The notes below the pieces were generated by a model. It did no database searches. It was not told where the DNA came from and saw nothing but the letters and a program-made list of their open reading frames with translations. DNA of 64,000 bases, taken from NCBI GenBank assembly GCA_022767745.1, contig JALENN010000010.1, forward strand, positions 62,001 to 126,000. The letters run 5' to 3'. Origin of the DNA: Alistipes sp. (GTDB lineage: Bacteria; Bacteroidota; Bacteroidia; Bacteroidales; Rikenellaceae). This document shows, piece by piece, positions 34,138-42,579 of the stretch. The position numbers were made by a program, and so were the translations under genes. Each line of letters opens with the position of its first letter. The stretch's first letter is position 1.

Positions 34138-34788
34138 TTATTTATCGTCACGCTCGTCCGACTCCTTGACGAAGTACGCCACCTTCTCCAGGATGGTCGT
34201 AATATCGTAGTTCTCCGACACGATGCCGTGCGGAAAACTGAGCGGCGCCGACGTAAAGTTCAGCACACCCTTTATTCCGGCATTGATTATGGGTACCACG
34301 AGCGACGGTGCCACACGCGTCGGCGAGCATATCACGGCGATGCTTATATCCATGGCCGAGACTATCTCCTCGAAGCGGTCCATGTGGTAGCACGGGATGT
34401 CGTCGATAGACGACCCTACCTTCTGCTCGTCGACGTCGAACGAGGCGACGATACGCAGTTTCAATCCCTTGCCGTTGAAATACTTGGTTATGGCCTGCCC
34501 GAGATGGCCCATGCCGATGATGCCGATGTTCATGACGCTCTCGCTGTCGAGAATCTTGTTTATGAAATCAATCAGCACCTTCACATCGTACCCCTTCTTC
34601 GTATCGCTCGAGAAGCCGATCAGCATCAGATCGCGCCGCACCTGCACCGCCGTGATGCCGTGCATGCCGGCCAGCACGTGCGAGAAGATGTGCGTCACCC
34701 CCTGCTTGTGGCACGAGAGCAGCGTACGGCGATACTCGCTCAAACGCTCGATCGTCTTTTCGGGTATGATGTTGTTTCCTGCCGACAT
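34138..34788 (-). CDS. rex: Redox-sensing transcriptional repressor Rex
   Basis: 216 aa. An N-terminal winged helix (IPEKTIERLSEYRRTLLSCH, ITAVQVRRDLMLIG) binds DNA; a C-terminal Rossmann domain (VMNIGIIGMGHLGQAITKYF) senses the NADH/NAD+ ratio; the dimerising C-terminal helix is present (TTILEKVAYFV). High NADH releases Rex from operators of fermentation and respiratory genes. It starts 2 nt after the LysM gene stop, inside the long operon. I did not find a convincing Rex operator (TTGTGAA-like palindrome) in the window. Confidence 0.94.
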   Translation of the reverse strand: MSAGNNIIPEKTIERLSEYRRTLLSCHKQGVTHIFSHVLAGMHGITAVQVRRDLMLIGFSSDTKKGYDVKVLIDFINKILDSESVMNIGIIGMGHLGQAITKYFNGKGLKLRIVASFDVDEQKVGSSIDDIPCYHMDRFEEIVSAMDISIAVICSPTRVAPSLVVPIINAGIKGVLNFTSAPLSFPHGIVSENYDITTILEKVAYFVKESDERDDK

Positions 34789-34790
34789 CG

Positions 34791-36656
34791 TTACTCGAGT
34801 GTTATCGTATAGTTGCCGTTATAGTTCACCCTCATCCACTCCTGGTTGACGTAGAGTCCGTTCTCTCCGCTCTGAAGGAACTTGTACTCGGTCTGCAGCG
34901 GGACGTATCGTTTGTCGAGCATTCGGTAGTCGATATCCGAACGCATGCCGGCGCCGAAGATGACGGCGGCATCGTATCCGCGGTAGGAGTAGAGCGACGG
35001 CAGCGTACCGTACGACTTGATATAGCGGCTGTCGAAGTCGCGCACGGCCGCCGAGTCGCGCTTGGCATGGTAGGTCGATATCATCACCACGTTGTTGTTG
35101 AAGAACGACGTGTGGTCGATGTTGTTGAAACGGCCCCAGCGCGATGTTCCCAGCACGACGTACTGTGCGCTCTTGGTACCGCGCTCGACGATCGATGTGT
35201 TGGCCGACGATATCGTGGCCAGTATGCGGTCGACATCGGTCTCGGCATTCGCCAGCACGATAAACAGGCAGGGACGCTCGCCCTTGAGCACATCGGCCAT
35301 GTCGGCAATGGCGGGCGACGAGGCGTCGCGCGGCGTGAATATCGACTTCTGATTGTACGAATAGGTGTAGCTGTAACGGCTCTTGCCCTCAAGCTCGGCG
35401 ATGATCTCGCGCTCGAACTCGCTGTCGTTCGACGAGGCATATATGAGGTATATGTCGCGGCCGCCGTCTATTAGGTTGCCTATCTTGGCATATTTCTTCT
35501 CGGGTGCGGGCGAAAGCTGGTACAGCACGGGGCTCTTCACGGCCGAGAGGTTGGCCAGAGGCGACACCACGGGTACGCCGCGCTTCTCGGCAAAATCCAC
35601 CACGGGTTTCAGCTCGTCCTCATAGACCGGGCCCACGATAAGGTCCGTTGCATCGAAAGCGCCGTTGTCGACTATCTCTTTCACCTTCAGCTGGTCATGG
35701 CCCGTGTTGTAAACCGTAAGGTTAACTGCGCCGCGGCCTTCCTCCTTCAGGTGCTCAAGGCCCAGCAGGAAGCCCTGATAGAACTCCACATAGCTGGCAT
35801 TGGGCTTCGACGACACCTCCAGCGGCAGCATGAGCGCTATGTCCAGCGGCTCCGACGGCGGGATCGACCGGAATGCCACATCCACATTGCCGCGGTTCTG
35901 CTCCGCCTGGTTCTGGTCCGCGGCCTCGGCCTGCGCCAGCTCGGCCACCTCCTTGGCATTGCGGTCGGGATCGGGAACGCGCACCACGGCACCCGACTTC
36001 AGGCCGCCGTCGACATCGTTCATGGCCACGAACTCGTTCTCCGTGATGCCGTAGCGGCGTGCAAGCGAATAGATCGTCTCGCCGGGCATCACCACATGAT
36101 ATATGTAGCCGTCATCGGTCGCCTTGTTCAGGTTGTCGGCATATTCCGCCATATCCTCCTTGGCCTCCTGCTCCGACGAAGAGCCTATCTCGGCCTTGCG
36201 CACCCACAGCGACTTGCCTACGTTCAGCGCCTGGGGGTTAACGTCGGGGTTATCCTCCATGAGCGTGGCTACCGATATGTTGTAGTCGCGCGCGATGCCG
36301 TAGAGCGTCTCCCCGGCCTTGATCTTGTGGCTCAGGTACTCGCGCTTGCGTTTCTTTTCGGCGCGGGCCTCGGCCTGCACCTTCTCGGGCACGGGTATCT
36401 TTATCGTCTGGTCGATCTTAAGGCCGTCGGCCGCCCCGGGATTGCACTCCTTGATCACAGCCTCGCTTACCTCGTAAGCCTTGGCTATCGAGTAGAGCGT
36501 ATCGCCCGACTTGACCGTGTGTATGTAGTACTTCTTGCCGTTGATGAAGACTATGACGGGCGTCTTCTCCACCGGAGGCAGGGCCTGAACGCCTGCCCAG
36601 CCTACGACGGCCGTCGAGAATACGGCAAGTGTTATCAGTCGCTTGAACAGATTCAT
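34791..36656 (-). CDS. Exported protein with three LysM domains and a type 1 periplasmic-binding domain
   Basis: 621 aa. A signal peptide (MNLFKRLITLAVFSTAVVGW, to about residue 26); three LysM repeats (about 43-95 HTVKSGDTLYSIAKAYEV, 110-160 HKIKAGETLYGIARDYNI, 185-232 HVVMPGETIYSLARRYGI) for peptidoglycan binding; a Gln/Asn/Ala-rich linker; then a periplasmic-binding fold (about 265-621, IALMLPLEVSSKPNASYVEF, DLIVGPVYEDELKPVVDFAE). The C-terminal fold resembles LpoA/branched-chain amino-acid receptors, so a cell-wall-synthesis or sensing role is possible but unproven. It lies between the exonuclease gene (4-nt gap) and rex (2-nt gap). Confidence 0.85.
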   Translation of the reverse strand: MNLFKRLITLAVFSTAVVGWAGVQALPPVEKTPVIVFINGKKYYIHTVKSGDTLYSIAKAYEVSEAVIKECNPGAADGLKIDQTIKIPVPEKVQAEARAEKKRKREYLSHKIKAGETLYGIARDYNISVATLMEDNPDVNPQALNVGKSLWVRKAEIGSSSEQEAKEDMAEYADNLNKATDDGYIYHVVMPGETIYSLARRYGITENEFVAMNDVDGGLKSGAVVRVPDPDRNAKEVAELAQAEAADQNQAEQNRGNVDVAFRSIPPSEPLDIALMLPLEVSSKPNASYVEFYQGFLLGLEHLKEEGRGAVNLTVYNTGHDQLKVKEIVDNGAFDATDLIVGPVYEDELKPVVDFAEKRGVPVVSPLANLSAVKSPVLYQLSPAPEKKYAKIGNLIDGGRDIYLIYASSNDSEFEREIIAELEGKSRYSYTYSYNQKSIFTPRDASSPAIADMADVLKGERPCLFIVLANAETDVDRILATISSANTSIVERGTKSAQYVVLGTSRWGRFNNIDHTSFFNNNVVMISTYHAKRDSAAVRDFDSRYIKSYGTLPSLYSYRGYDAAVIFGAGMRSDIDYRMLDKRYVPLQTEYKFLQSGENGLYVNQEWMRVNYNGNYTITLE

Positions 36657-36660
36657 ATAT

Positions 36661-37428
36661 CTAATTTTTCTTGTCACGGCACCGTATCTCCGTAATCACC
36701 TTCTTGGTATATAGCGGGAAGTCGCCGTTCATCATCCACGAATAGTAGCTCGGTTCCTCGGCGAAGACCTCGCTCACGACGCGGCCCTTGTGCTTGCCGA
36801 AGGCGAAGATCTCCTCGCCCTTGTCGTTGTATGCTATGCGGCCGGCATAGTCGGCCGTCTCGCCGCGCGCCGAGAAATCGGCCAGATACTGCACGTCGTT
36901 CTGCAGCTCGGGATAACGGTCCAGCTGAGCCTTCAGCACCTCATATGTGGCCATGGTGTCGGCCTGGGCCGAGTGGGCCTCGGTGAGGTCCTTGCCGCAG
37001 TAGAACTTGTATGCCGCAACCAGCGTGCGCTGCTCCATCTTGTGGAATATGTTCTGCACGTCGACAAAGCGGCGGCGCTTGAAATCCACGTCTACGCCCG
37101 CGCGCAGAAACTCCTCCACCAGCATCGGCAGATCGAAGCGGTTGGAGTTGAAGCCGCCGAAGTCGCACCCCTCGATGAACTTGTACAGCGACTTGGCTAT
37201 TTGGGCGAACGACGGCGCCTCGCGCACGTCGTCGTCCGTAATGCCGTGTATGGCCGTAGCCGTCTCGGGTATGTGCATCTGCGGGTTGATAAGGCGCGTA
37301 CGCACCTCTTCGCTGCCGTCGGGCATGACCTTCACCATCGATATCTCGACGATGCGGTCCTTTGCCGGGTCGACACCCGTGGTCTCCAGGTCGAAGAAGA
37401 CCATCGGGCGTTTGAGGTTAAGCTCCAT
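36661..37428 (-). CDS. DEDDh 3'-5' exonuclease with ExoX-like C-terminal domain
   Basis: 255 aa. The DnaQ-type exonuclease domain (about 1-175) has the three motifs: FFDLETTGVDP (DxE), GFNSNRFDLPML (second Asp) and AHSAQADTMATYEVL (His and last Asp). The C-terminal part has IFAFGKHKGRVVSEVFAEE then YYSWMMNGDFPLYTKK, matching the ExoX-like C-terminal module. It lies 11 nt downstream of dnaN, which suggests a proofreading or clamp-associated nuclease. Whether it is the replicative epsilon subunit cannot be decided; Bacteroidetes may have more than one such gene. Confidence 0.9.
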   Translation of the reverse strand: MELNLKRPMVFFDLETTGVDPAKDRIVEISMVKVMPDGSEEVRTRLINPQMHIPETATAIHGITDDDVREAPSFAQIAKSLYKFIEGCDFGGFNSNRFDLPMLVEEFLRAGVDVDFKRRRFVDVQNIFHKMEQRTLVAAYKFYCGKDLTEAHSAQADTMATYEVLKAQLDRYPELQNDVQYLADFSARGETADYAGRIAYNDKGEEIFAFGKHKGRVVSEVFAEEPSYYSWMMNGDFPLYTKKVITEIRCRDKKN

Positions 37429-37439
37429 CGTCGGGCCCG

Positions 37440-38564
37440 TTAAGCGTTTATCATCATGGGCATGAGCAGCATCAGCGTCTCGCTGTTCTGCTTGTCGTCA
37501 TATACGGGCTTGAAGACGCCGGCTCGGGTCGAATCGGCCAGCTCGACGGTAACCGTAGGGGTGTCGATGTTGGAGAGTATCTCGACAAGGAACGTCGACT
37601 TGAACCCTATCGTCACGGGATCGCCCTCGTAGCTGCACGAGATGGTCTCGTTGGCCGATACCGAGAAGTCGATATCCTGTGCCGTCAGGTCGATGCGGTT
37701 TGCCGCGATATCCATGCGTATGAGGTTGGTCGTGGGGTTCGAACATACGGCCACACGCTTGATGCCGTTAAGGAACTCCACGCGGTCGATAAGCACCTTG
37801 TTGGGGTTGGCCGAAGGTATTACGGCGTTGTAGTTCGGGTAGTTGCCCTCGATCAGGCGGCACACCAGGCGGAACGCCTTGAGCTCGAAGGTCACGTTGC
37901 GGGCGTCGAACGACACCGTCACGGGCTCCTCCTCCTTGAGCAGCAGCGTCTTGAGCAGGTTGGCCGGCTTCTTGGGCAGGATGAACGACGACGAGAAGTC
38001 ACCGCCGTTCTCCGACGTGTACTTCACGAGCTTGTGGGCATCCGTCGCAACGAAGGTGAGCGAGCCGGGCTCGAAGTCGAAATATATACCGTTCATGACG
38101 GGACGCAGCTCGTCGTCGGCCGTCGCGAAGATCGTCTTGTTGATACCGTTCACCAGCATGTCGACATCCATCGTCAGGGCCTTGTGCTCGGTGCCCACGC
38201 CCTGCGTTTCGGGATAGCTCACGGCGCTGGCGCCGGGGATAGAGAGGTGGCCGCTGTTCCACGTGATCTGTATCTCCCACGTCGTGTCGTTCACCTCCAT
38301 CACCAGGGGCATCTCGGGAAACTCCTTCAGCGAGTCGAGCATCAGCTTGGCCGGAGCGGCGATGACACCCTCGCGCTCGACGTTCTCGACGGGGATCGAC
38401 CCGATGAGCGTTGTCTCCAGATCCGACGTGGTAACCGTCAGCTGGCCGTCCTTGAGCGACATGAGGAAATACTCCAGGATGGGAATCGAACTCTTATTGC
38501 TTATAACCTTACCCGTGGTCGCCAGAAGCGACAGCAGCGCAGAACTTGATACTGTAAATTTCAT
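37440..38564 (-). CDS. dnaN: DNA polymerase III subunit beta (sliding clamp)
   Basis: 374 aa, three repeated clamp domains, starting with MKFTVSSSALLSLLATTGKV and ending in SETLMLLMPMMINA, the usual C-terminus (consensus -PMRI/-PMMIN). FVATDAHKLVKYTSE is in the second domain and NYPNYNAVIPSANPNKVLID in the third. The frame is open 49 codons further upstream, overlapping the previous gene; MKF is the conserved start and lies 29 nt after that gene's stop. It is second in a long operon and not beside dnaA, unlike many bacteria. Confidence 0.96.
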   Translation of the reverse strand: MKFTVSSSALLSLLATTGKVISNKSSIPILEYFLMSLKDGQLTVTTSDLETTLIGSIPVENVEREGVIAAPAKLMLDSLKEFPEMPLVMEVNDTTWEIQITWNSGHLSIPGASAVSYPETQGVGTEHKALTMDVDMLVNGINKTIFATADDELRPVMNGIYFDFEPGSLTFVATDAHKLVKYTSENGGDFSSSFILPKKPANLLKTLLLKEEEPVTVSFDARNVTFELKAFRLVCRLIEGNYPNYNAVIPSANPNKVLIDRVEFLNGIKRVAVCSNPTTNLIRMDIAANRIDLTAQDIDFSVSANETISCSYEGDPVTIGFKSTFLVEILSNIDTPTVTVELADSTRAGVFKPVYDDKQNSETLMLLMPMMINA

Positions 38565-38593
38565 CTCTGATATTGTGTTTTCGTTGTTGATAC

Positions 38594-39487
38594 TCATTCG
38601 TTGCCGGCAATCGAGGCCAGCTTGTCGAGCGCCATGTCGATCATACGCTCGACGTAGGGACGGTAGTCGGTGTTGGCGTTGCGCGCCACACGCTGCGCGA
38701 TGATGGTGCACATCGTGGCGGCACGATGCCCCATCAGGGCCGCGAGACCCGCCAGAGCCGATCCCTCCATCTCGAAGTTGGTGATGCGGCGGTCGCCGTA
38801 GCGGAACGACTCGATCTTGGCGTTAAGATCGTTGTCGGCAGGCTCGAGACGTACCCATCGTCCCTGCGGGGCGTAGAATCCCGGCGCGGCGATGGTGATG
38901 CCCTCGGTGGTGGTGTCGGCGAACAGCTGGCGCAACTCATCCGAGGCGTTTATGAAATAGGGCTTCGGCAACAGGTCGCTCCACCCCGTGTGAGCCATGA
39001 AGGCACGCTCGATCTCGAGGTCGCACACGTCGTTGCGTCCCTTGTAGTAGTTCAGAAGGCCGTCGAAGCCGACCGACGTACGCGAGAAGACCACGTCGCC
39101 CAGCTCGATATCGGGCTGCAGTGCGCCCGACGTTCCCAGACGCACCAGCGTCAGGCGGCGGAAATTCTCCTTGACCGTACGCGTGGCGAAATCGACATTC
39201 GCCAACGCATCCAGCTCCGTGACCGAGATATCGATGTTCCCGATGCCGATGCCGGTCGAGAGCACGCTCATGCGTTTTCCGCGATAGCGTCCCGTCACCG
39301 TAATGAACTCGCGGTTGGCCGCACGGCACTCCCGCTCATCGAAACGCGAAGCCACGAGTTCCACACGCGCCGGGTCGCCCACCATAATCACCGTGTCGGC
39401 AATCTGGTCGGGACGCAGATGCAGATGGAACACCGTTCCGTCGTCGTTGATAATCAACTCGGAAGAAGGTATTATTCTCTTTGACAT
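38594..39487 (-). CDS. udp: Nucleoside phosphorylase (uridine phosphorylase-like)
   Basis: 297 aa, NP-I family. GDPARVE (phosphate contact), STGIGIGNIDISVTELDAL, VRLGTSGALQPDIELGDVV and NFEMEGSALAGLAALMGH (ribose-contact Glu-Met-Glu) are present. NP-I enzymes split uridine or purine nucleosides with phosphate for salvage. The motif set and length fit a uridine phosphorylase-like clade of Bacteroidetes, but purine activity is not excluded, so the symbol is tentative. It heads the eight-gene minus-strand operon. Confidence 0.85.
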   Translation of the reverse strand: MSKRIIPSSELIINDDGTVFHLHLRPDQIADTVIMVGDPARVELVASRFDERECRAANREFITVTGRYRGKRMSVLSTGIGIGNIDISVTELDALANVDFATRTVKENFRRLTLVRLGTSGALQPDIELGDVVFSRTSVGFDGLLNYYKGRNDVCDLEIERAFMAHTGWSDLLPKPYFINASDELRQLFADTTTEGITIAAPGFYAPQGRWVRLEPADNDLNAKIESFRYGDRRITNFEMEGSALAGLAALMGHRAATMCTIIAQRVARNANTDYRPYVERMIDMALDKLASIAGNE

Positions 39488-39524
39488 TTGACGAATTTTA
39501 TCGGTTTACCTTTTTTATGTGGCA

Positions 39525-39532
39525 TAAAAATA
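39525..39532 (-). promoter_or_regulatory. Possible promoter of the phosphorylase-dnaN operon, -7 element
   Basis: Minus strand TATTTTTA (then T), similar to TAnnTTTR. It lies almost back to back with the divergent glmM -7 element at 39534-39542. Confidence 0.35.
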
Positions 39533-39533
39533 A

Positions 39534-39542
39534 TATATTTAC
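39534..39542 (+). promoter_or_regulatory. glmM promoter, -7 element
   Basis: TATATTTAC, a TAnnTTTAC variant, giving a leader of about 60 nt. Confidence 0.45.
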
Positions 39543-39606
39543 GTCGAATTACAAAATAAAACTACCATTTTCAAACCGCACGCAACAACACAGAACATAG
39601 ACTAAA

Positions 39607-40998
39607 ATGACACTAATCAAATCAATTTCAGGCATCAGAGGCACGATCGGCGGTGCCCAGGGCGACAACCTTACGCCCATCGACATCGTTAAGTTCACCA
39701 CGGCCTACGTCCGCTTCATGAGCGAGAAGAACGGAGGCAAGCGCCTCACCGTCGTCGTGGGCCGCGACGCCCGCATCTCGGGAGCCATGGTCAACGACAT
39801 AATCGAGGGTACCCTGATGGGCTGCGGCGCCGACGTGATCAACGTGGGCCTCTGCACCACTCCGGGCACCGAGATGGCCGTAATCACCCACAAGGCCGAC
39901 GGCGGCATCATCATCACCGCCTCGCACAACCCCAAGCAGTGGAACGCCCTCAAGCTGCTCAACGATCACGGCGAGTTCCTCAATGACGCCGAGGGCAAGC
40001 GCGTACTCGCGCTGGCCGAGGAGGAGTCGTTCGACTACCCCACGGTTGATGCACTCGGTAAGGTGATACTGCGCGAAGACTTCAACGACAAGCATATAGC
40101 ACAGGTACTGGCGCTCGACATGGTAGACGTCGAGGCCGTGCGCGCACGCCACTTCAAGGTAGTGGTCGACGCCGTAAACTCGGTTGGCGGAATCGTCATT
40201 CCGCGCCTGCTGCGCGAGCTGGGCTGCGAGGTCGTGGAGCTCAACTGCACCCCCGACGGCCACTTTGCCCACAACCCCGAGCCGCTGCCCGAGAACCTGA
40301 CGCAGATCTCGGAAGTCATCGTCCGCGAGAAGGCCGACCTGGGTGTCGTCGTCGATCCCGACGTTGACCGCCTCGCGCTGGTATGCCAGAACGGCGAGAT
40401 GTTCGGCGAGGAGTATACGCTCGTGGCCGTAGCCGACTATATCCTCTCGGCCTGCAAGGGCAACACGGTTTCGAACCTCAGCTCGTCGCGCGCATTGCGT
40501 GACGTCACCGTCGCACACGGCGGCCAGTACGAGGCCTCGGCCGTAGGCGAGGTAAACGTCGTGGCGAAGATGAAGCAGACGGGTGCCGTCATCGGCGGCG
40601 AGGGCAACGGCGGAGTCATCTACCCCGCCCTGCACTACGGACGCGACGCACTCGTAGGCGTAGCCCTCTTCCTGACCTTCCTCACCAAGAAGGGCATGAC
40701 CATGACCGAGCTGCGCGCGACCTACCCCGCATACTTCGCCTCGAAGAACAAGATACAGCTCACGCCCGAGATCGACGTGGATAAAGTGCTGCACGAGATG
40801 AAGACGCGTTACGCAGGTGAGAAAGTGAACGATATCGACGGCGTAAAGATCGACTTTGCCGAGAACTGGGTACACCTGCGCAAGTCGAACACCGAGCCCA
40901 TCATCCGCGTCTACACCGAGGCCCGCTCGACCGGTGAGGCCGACGCGCTGGCCGCCCGCTTCATTGCCGAGATAAAGGGCATTTGCGGAATTGAGTAA
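39607..40998 (+). CDS. glmM: Phosphoglucosamine mutase (phosphohexomutase family)
   Basis: 463 aa. GlmM converts glucosamine-6-phosphate to glucosamine-1-phosphate for UDP-GlcNAc. The phosphoserine loop is GIIITASHNPKQWNALK (Ser about 106), the metal loop is VVDPDVDRLALV, the sugar loop is GGEGNGGVIYP, and the phosphate loop is RKSNTEPIIRVYTEA. The GEGNGGV form is seen in GlmM/phosphomannomutase-like proteins of Bacteroidetes, so some ambiguity with ManB remains. It is 18 nt before the M20 peptidase gene. Confidence 0.9.
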   Translation: MTLIKSISGIRGTIGGAQGDNLTPIDIVKFTTAYVRFMSEKNGGKRLTVVVGRDARISGAMVNDIIEGTLMGCGADVINVGLCTTPGTEMAVITHKADGGIIITASHNPKQWNALKLLNDHGEFLNDAEGKRVLALAEEESFDYPTVDALGKVILREDFNDKHIAQVLALDMVDVEAVRARHFKVVVDAVNSVGGIVIPRLLRELGCEVVELNCTPDGHFAHNPEPLPENLTQISEVIVREKADLGVVVDPDVDRLALVCQNGEMFGEEYTLVAVADYILSACKGNTVSNLSSSRALRDVTVAHGGQYEASAVGEVNVVAKMKQTGAVIGGEGNGGVIYPALHYGRDALVGVALFLTFLTKKGMTMTELRATYPAYFASKNKIQLTPEIDVDKVLHEMKTRYAGEKVNDIDGVKIDFAENWVHLRKSNTEPIIRVYTEARSTGEADALAARFIAEIKGICGIE

Positions 40999-41016
40999 CC
41001 ACAAACACGACTACAC

Positions 41017-42384
41017 ATGGAAAAGGTAAAGGAATATATCGACCGTAACCGCGACCGATTCATCGACGAGCTGTTCGAGTTTCTGCGCATACCCTCGATA
41101 AGCGCACAGTCGGAGCATAAGCAAGACATGCAGCGCTGCGCCGAGTGGCTGGCCGCCGCGCTGGTCAAGGCGGGCGCCGATCACGCCGAGGTGATGCCCA
41201 CCGAAGGCAATCCCGTGGTCTTCGCCGAGAAGATCATCGATCCCAAGGCCAAGACGGTACTCGTCTACGGCCACTACGACGTGATGCCTGTCGACCCGCG
41301 CGAGGAGTGGCACACCGACCCCTTCGAGCCAGTCATAAAGGATGGCCGCATCTGGGGCCGCGGCGCCGACGACGACAAGGGCCAGTCGTTCATGCACGTC
41401 AAGGCGTTCGAGGCCATGTGCGCCACTGGTACGCTCCCCTGCAACGAGAAGTTCATGCTCGAGGGCGAGGAGGAGATCGGATCGCAGAGCCTCTACAAGT
41501 TCTGCGCCGACTACAAGAAGATGCTCAAGGCCGACATAATACTGGTGTCGGACACCTCTATGATATCTATGGATACGCCGTCGATCACATGCGGCCTGCG
41601 CGGCCTTACATATATGGAGGTAGAGGTTACGGGCCCCAACAAGGACCTGCACTCGGGCCTCTTCGGCGGCGCCGTGGCCAACCCGGCCAACGTGCTTACC
41701 CGCCTCGTGGCATCGCTCATCGACGAGAACGGGCGTGTCACCATACCGGGCTTCTACGACGACGTGCGCGAGCTGACCCCCGCCGAGCGCAAGGCCTTCA
41801 ACAAGGCCCCCTTCTCGCTGCGCGAATACAAGCAAGCGCTGTCCATAGGCGACGTCGAGGGCGAAGCCGGCTACAATACGATGGAGCGTACGGGCGTGCG
41901 TCCTTCGCTCGACGTTAACGGCATCTGGGGAGGCTACACCGAGGAGGGCACCAAAACCGTCATCCCGTCGAAAGCCTCGGCCAAGATATCGATGCGACTG
42001 GTCCCCAACCAGGACTTCCGCAAGATCGGCCGCCTCTTCGAGAAGCACTTCAAGGCCATCGCGCCCAAGAGCGTCAAGGTCAAGGTGAGCTTCCTGCACG
42101 GCGGCATGCCCTACGTGGCACCGACCGACATGCCGGCCTACAAGGCTGCCGAGAAAGCCATTCTCGACACCTTCGGCAAGCGGCCTCTGCCCTTCTATTC
42201 GGGCGGCTCGATACCCATCATCAGCGCCTTCGAACAGACGCTCGGCATCAAGTCGCTGCTCATAGGCTTCGGCCTTGCCGAGGATGCCATACACTCGCCC
42301 AACGAGAGCTACGGCCTCGAGCAGTTCAACAAGGGTATCGACACCATACCTCTATTCTACAAGTATTTCGCCGAGGCCAAGTAA
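41017..42384 (+). CDS. M20 family metallopeptidase (dipeptidase)
   Basis: 455 aa cytoplasmic di-zinc peptidase of the CNDP/PepV type. Metal and catalytic motifs: VLVYGHYDVMPVDP (His, Asp), GRGADDDKGQSF (bridging Asp), MLEGEEEIGSQSL (Glu pair) and LVSDTSMIS. A dimerisation lid domain is inserted near 195-330 (GLRGLTYMEVEVTGPNKDLH). Such enzymes cleave dipeptides. It is co-directional with glmM and ended by a strong hairpin. Confidence 0.92.
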   Translation: MEKVKEYIDRNRDRFIDELFEFLRIPSISAQSEHKQDMQRCAEWLAAALVKAGADHAEVMPTEGNPVVFAEKIIDPKAKTVLVYGHYDVMPVDPREEWHTDPFEPVIKDGRIWGRGADDDKGQSFMHVKAFEAMCATGTLPCNEKFMLEGEEEIGSQSLYKFCADYKKMLKADIILVSDTSMISMDTPSITCGLRGLTYMEVEVTGPNKDLHSGLFGGAVANPANVLTRLVASLIDENGRVTIPGFYDDVRELTPAERKAFNKAPFSLREYKQALSIGDVEGEAGYNTMERTGVRPSLDVNGIWGGYTEEGTKTVIPSKASAKISMRLVPNQDFRKIGRLFEKHFKAIAPKSVKVKVSFLHGGMPYVAPTDMPAYKAAEKAILDTFGKRPLPFYSGGSIPIISAFEQTLGIKSLLIGFGLAEDAIHSPNESYGLEQFNKGIDTIPLFYKYFAEAK

Positions 42385-42412
42385 CGTATCGGTTGAAACA
42401 AATACACTATGC

Positions 42413-42449
42413 CGTCGGGCCGATCCACGCGATCGGCCCGACGTTTTTT
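42413..42449 (+). terminator. Rho-independent terminator of glmM-M20 unit
   Basis: A perfect 13-bp stem (42413-42425 with 42431-42443, loop CACGC) is followed by six T. Confidence 0.9.
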
Positions 42450-42549
42450 ATTTTCGGCACGCAAGGCAACAATATGCAATTATGCGGATAAATGGCCTCC
42501 CGACGGCAAATGCAGCGGGCAAGCTACAGGCGGAATTAAAATTTTTTAA

Positions 42550-42557
42550 TAATTTTG
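42550..42557 (+). promoter_or_regulatory. cysM promoter, -7 element
   Basis: TAATTTTG, exact consensus, 22 nt before the ATG; the -33 region is AT-rich without a clear TTG. Confidence 0.55.
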
Positions 42558-42579
42558 AGAATCCAAAACCGCTACAGCC

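Noticed and set aside
38565..38597. An alternative dnaN start with ATGA overlap to the upstream phosphorylase stop
   Set aside because: The overlap looks like translational coupling, but the conserved clamp N-terminus MKFTVSS begins at 38564; the extra 11 residues are not expected.
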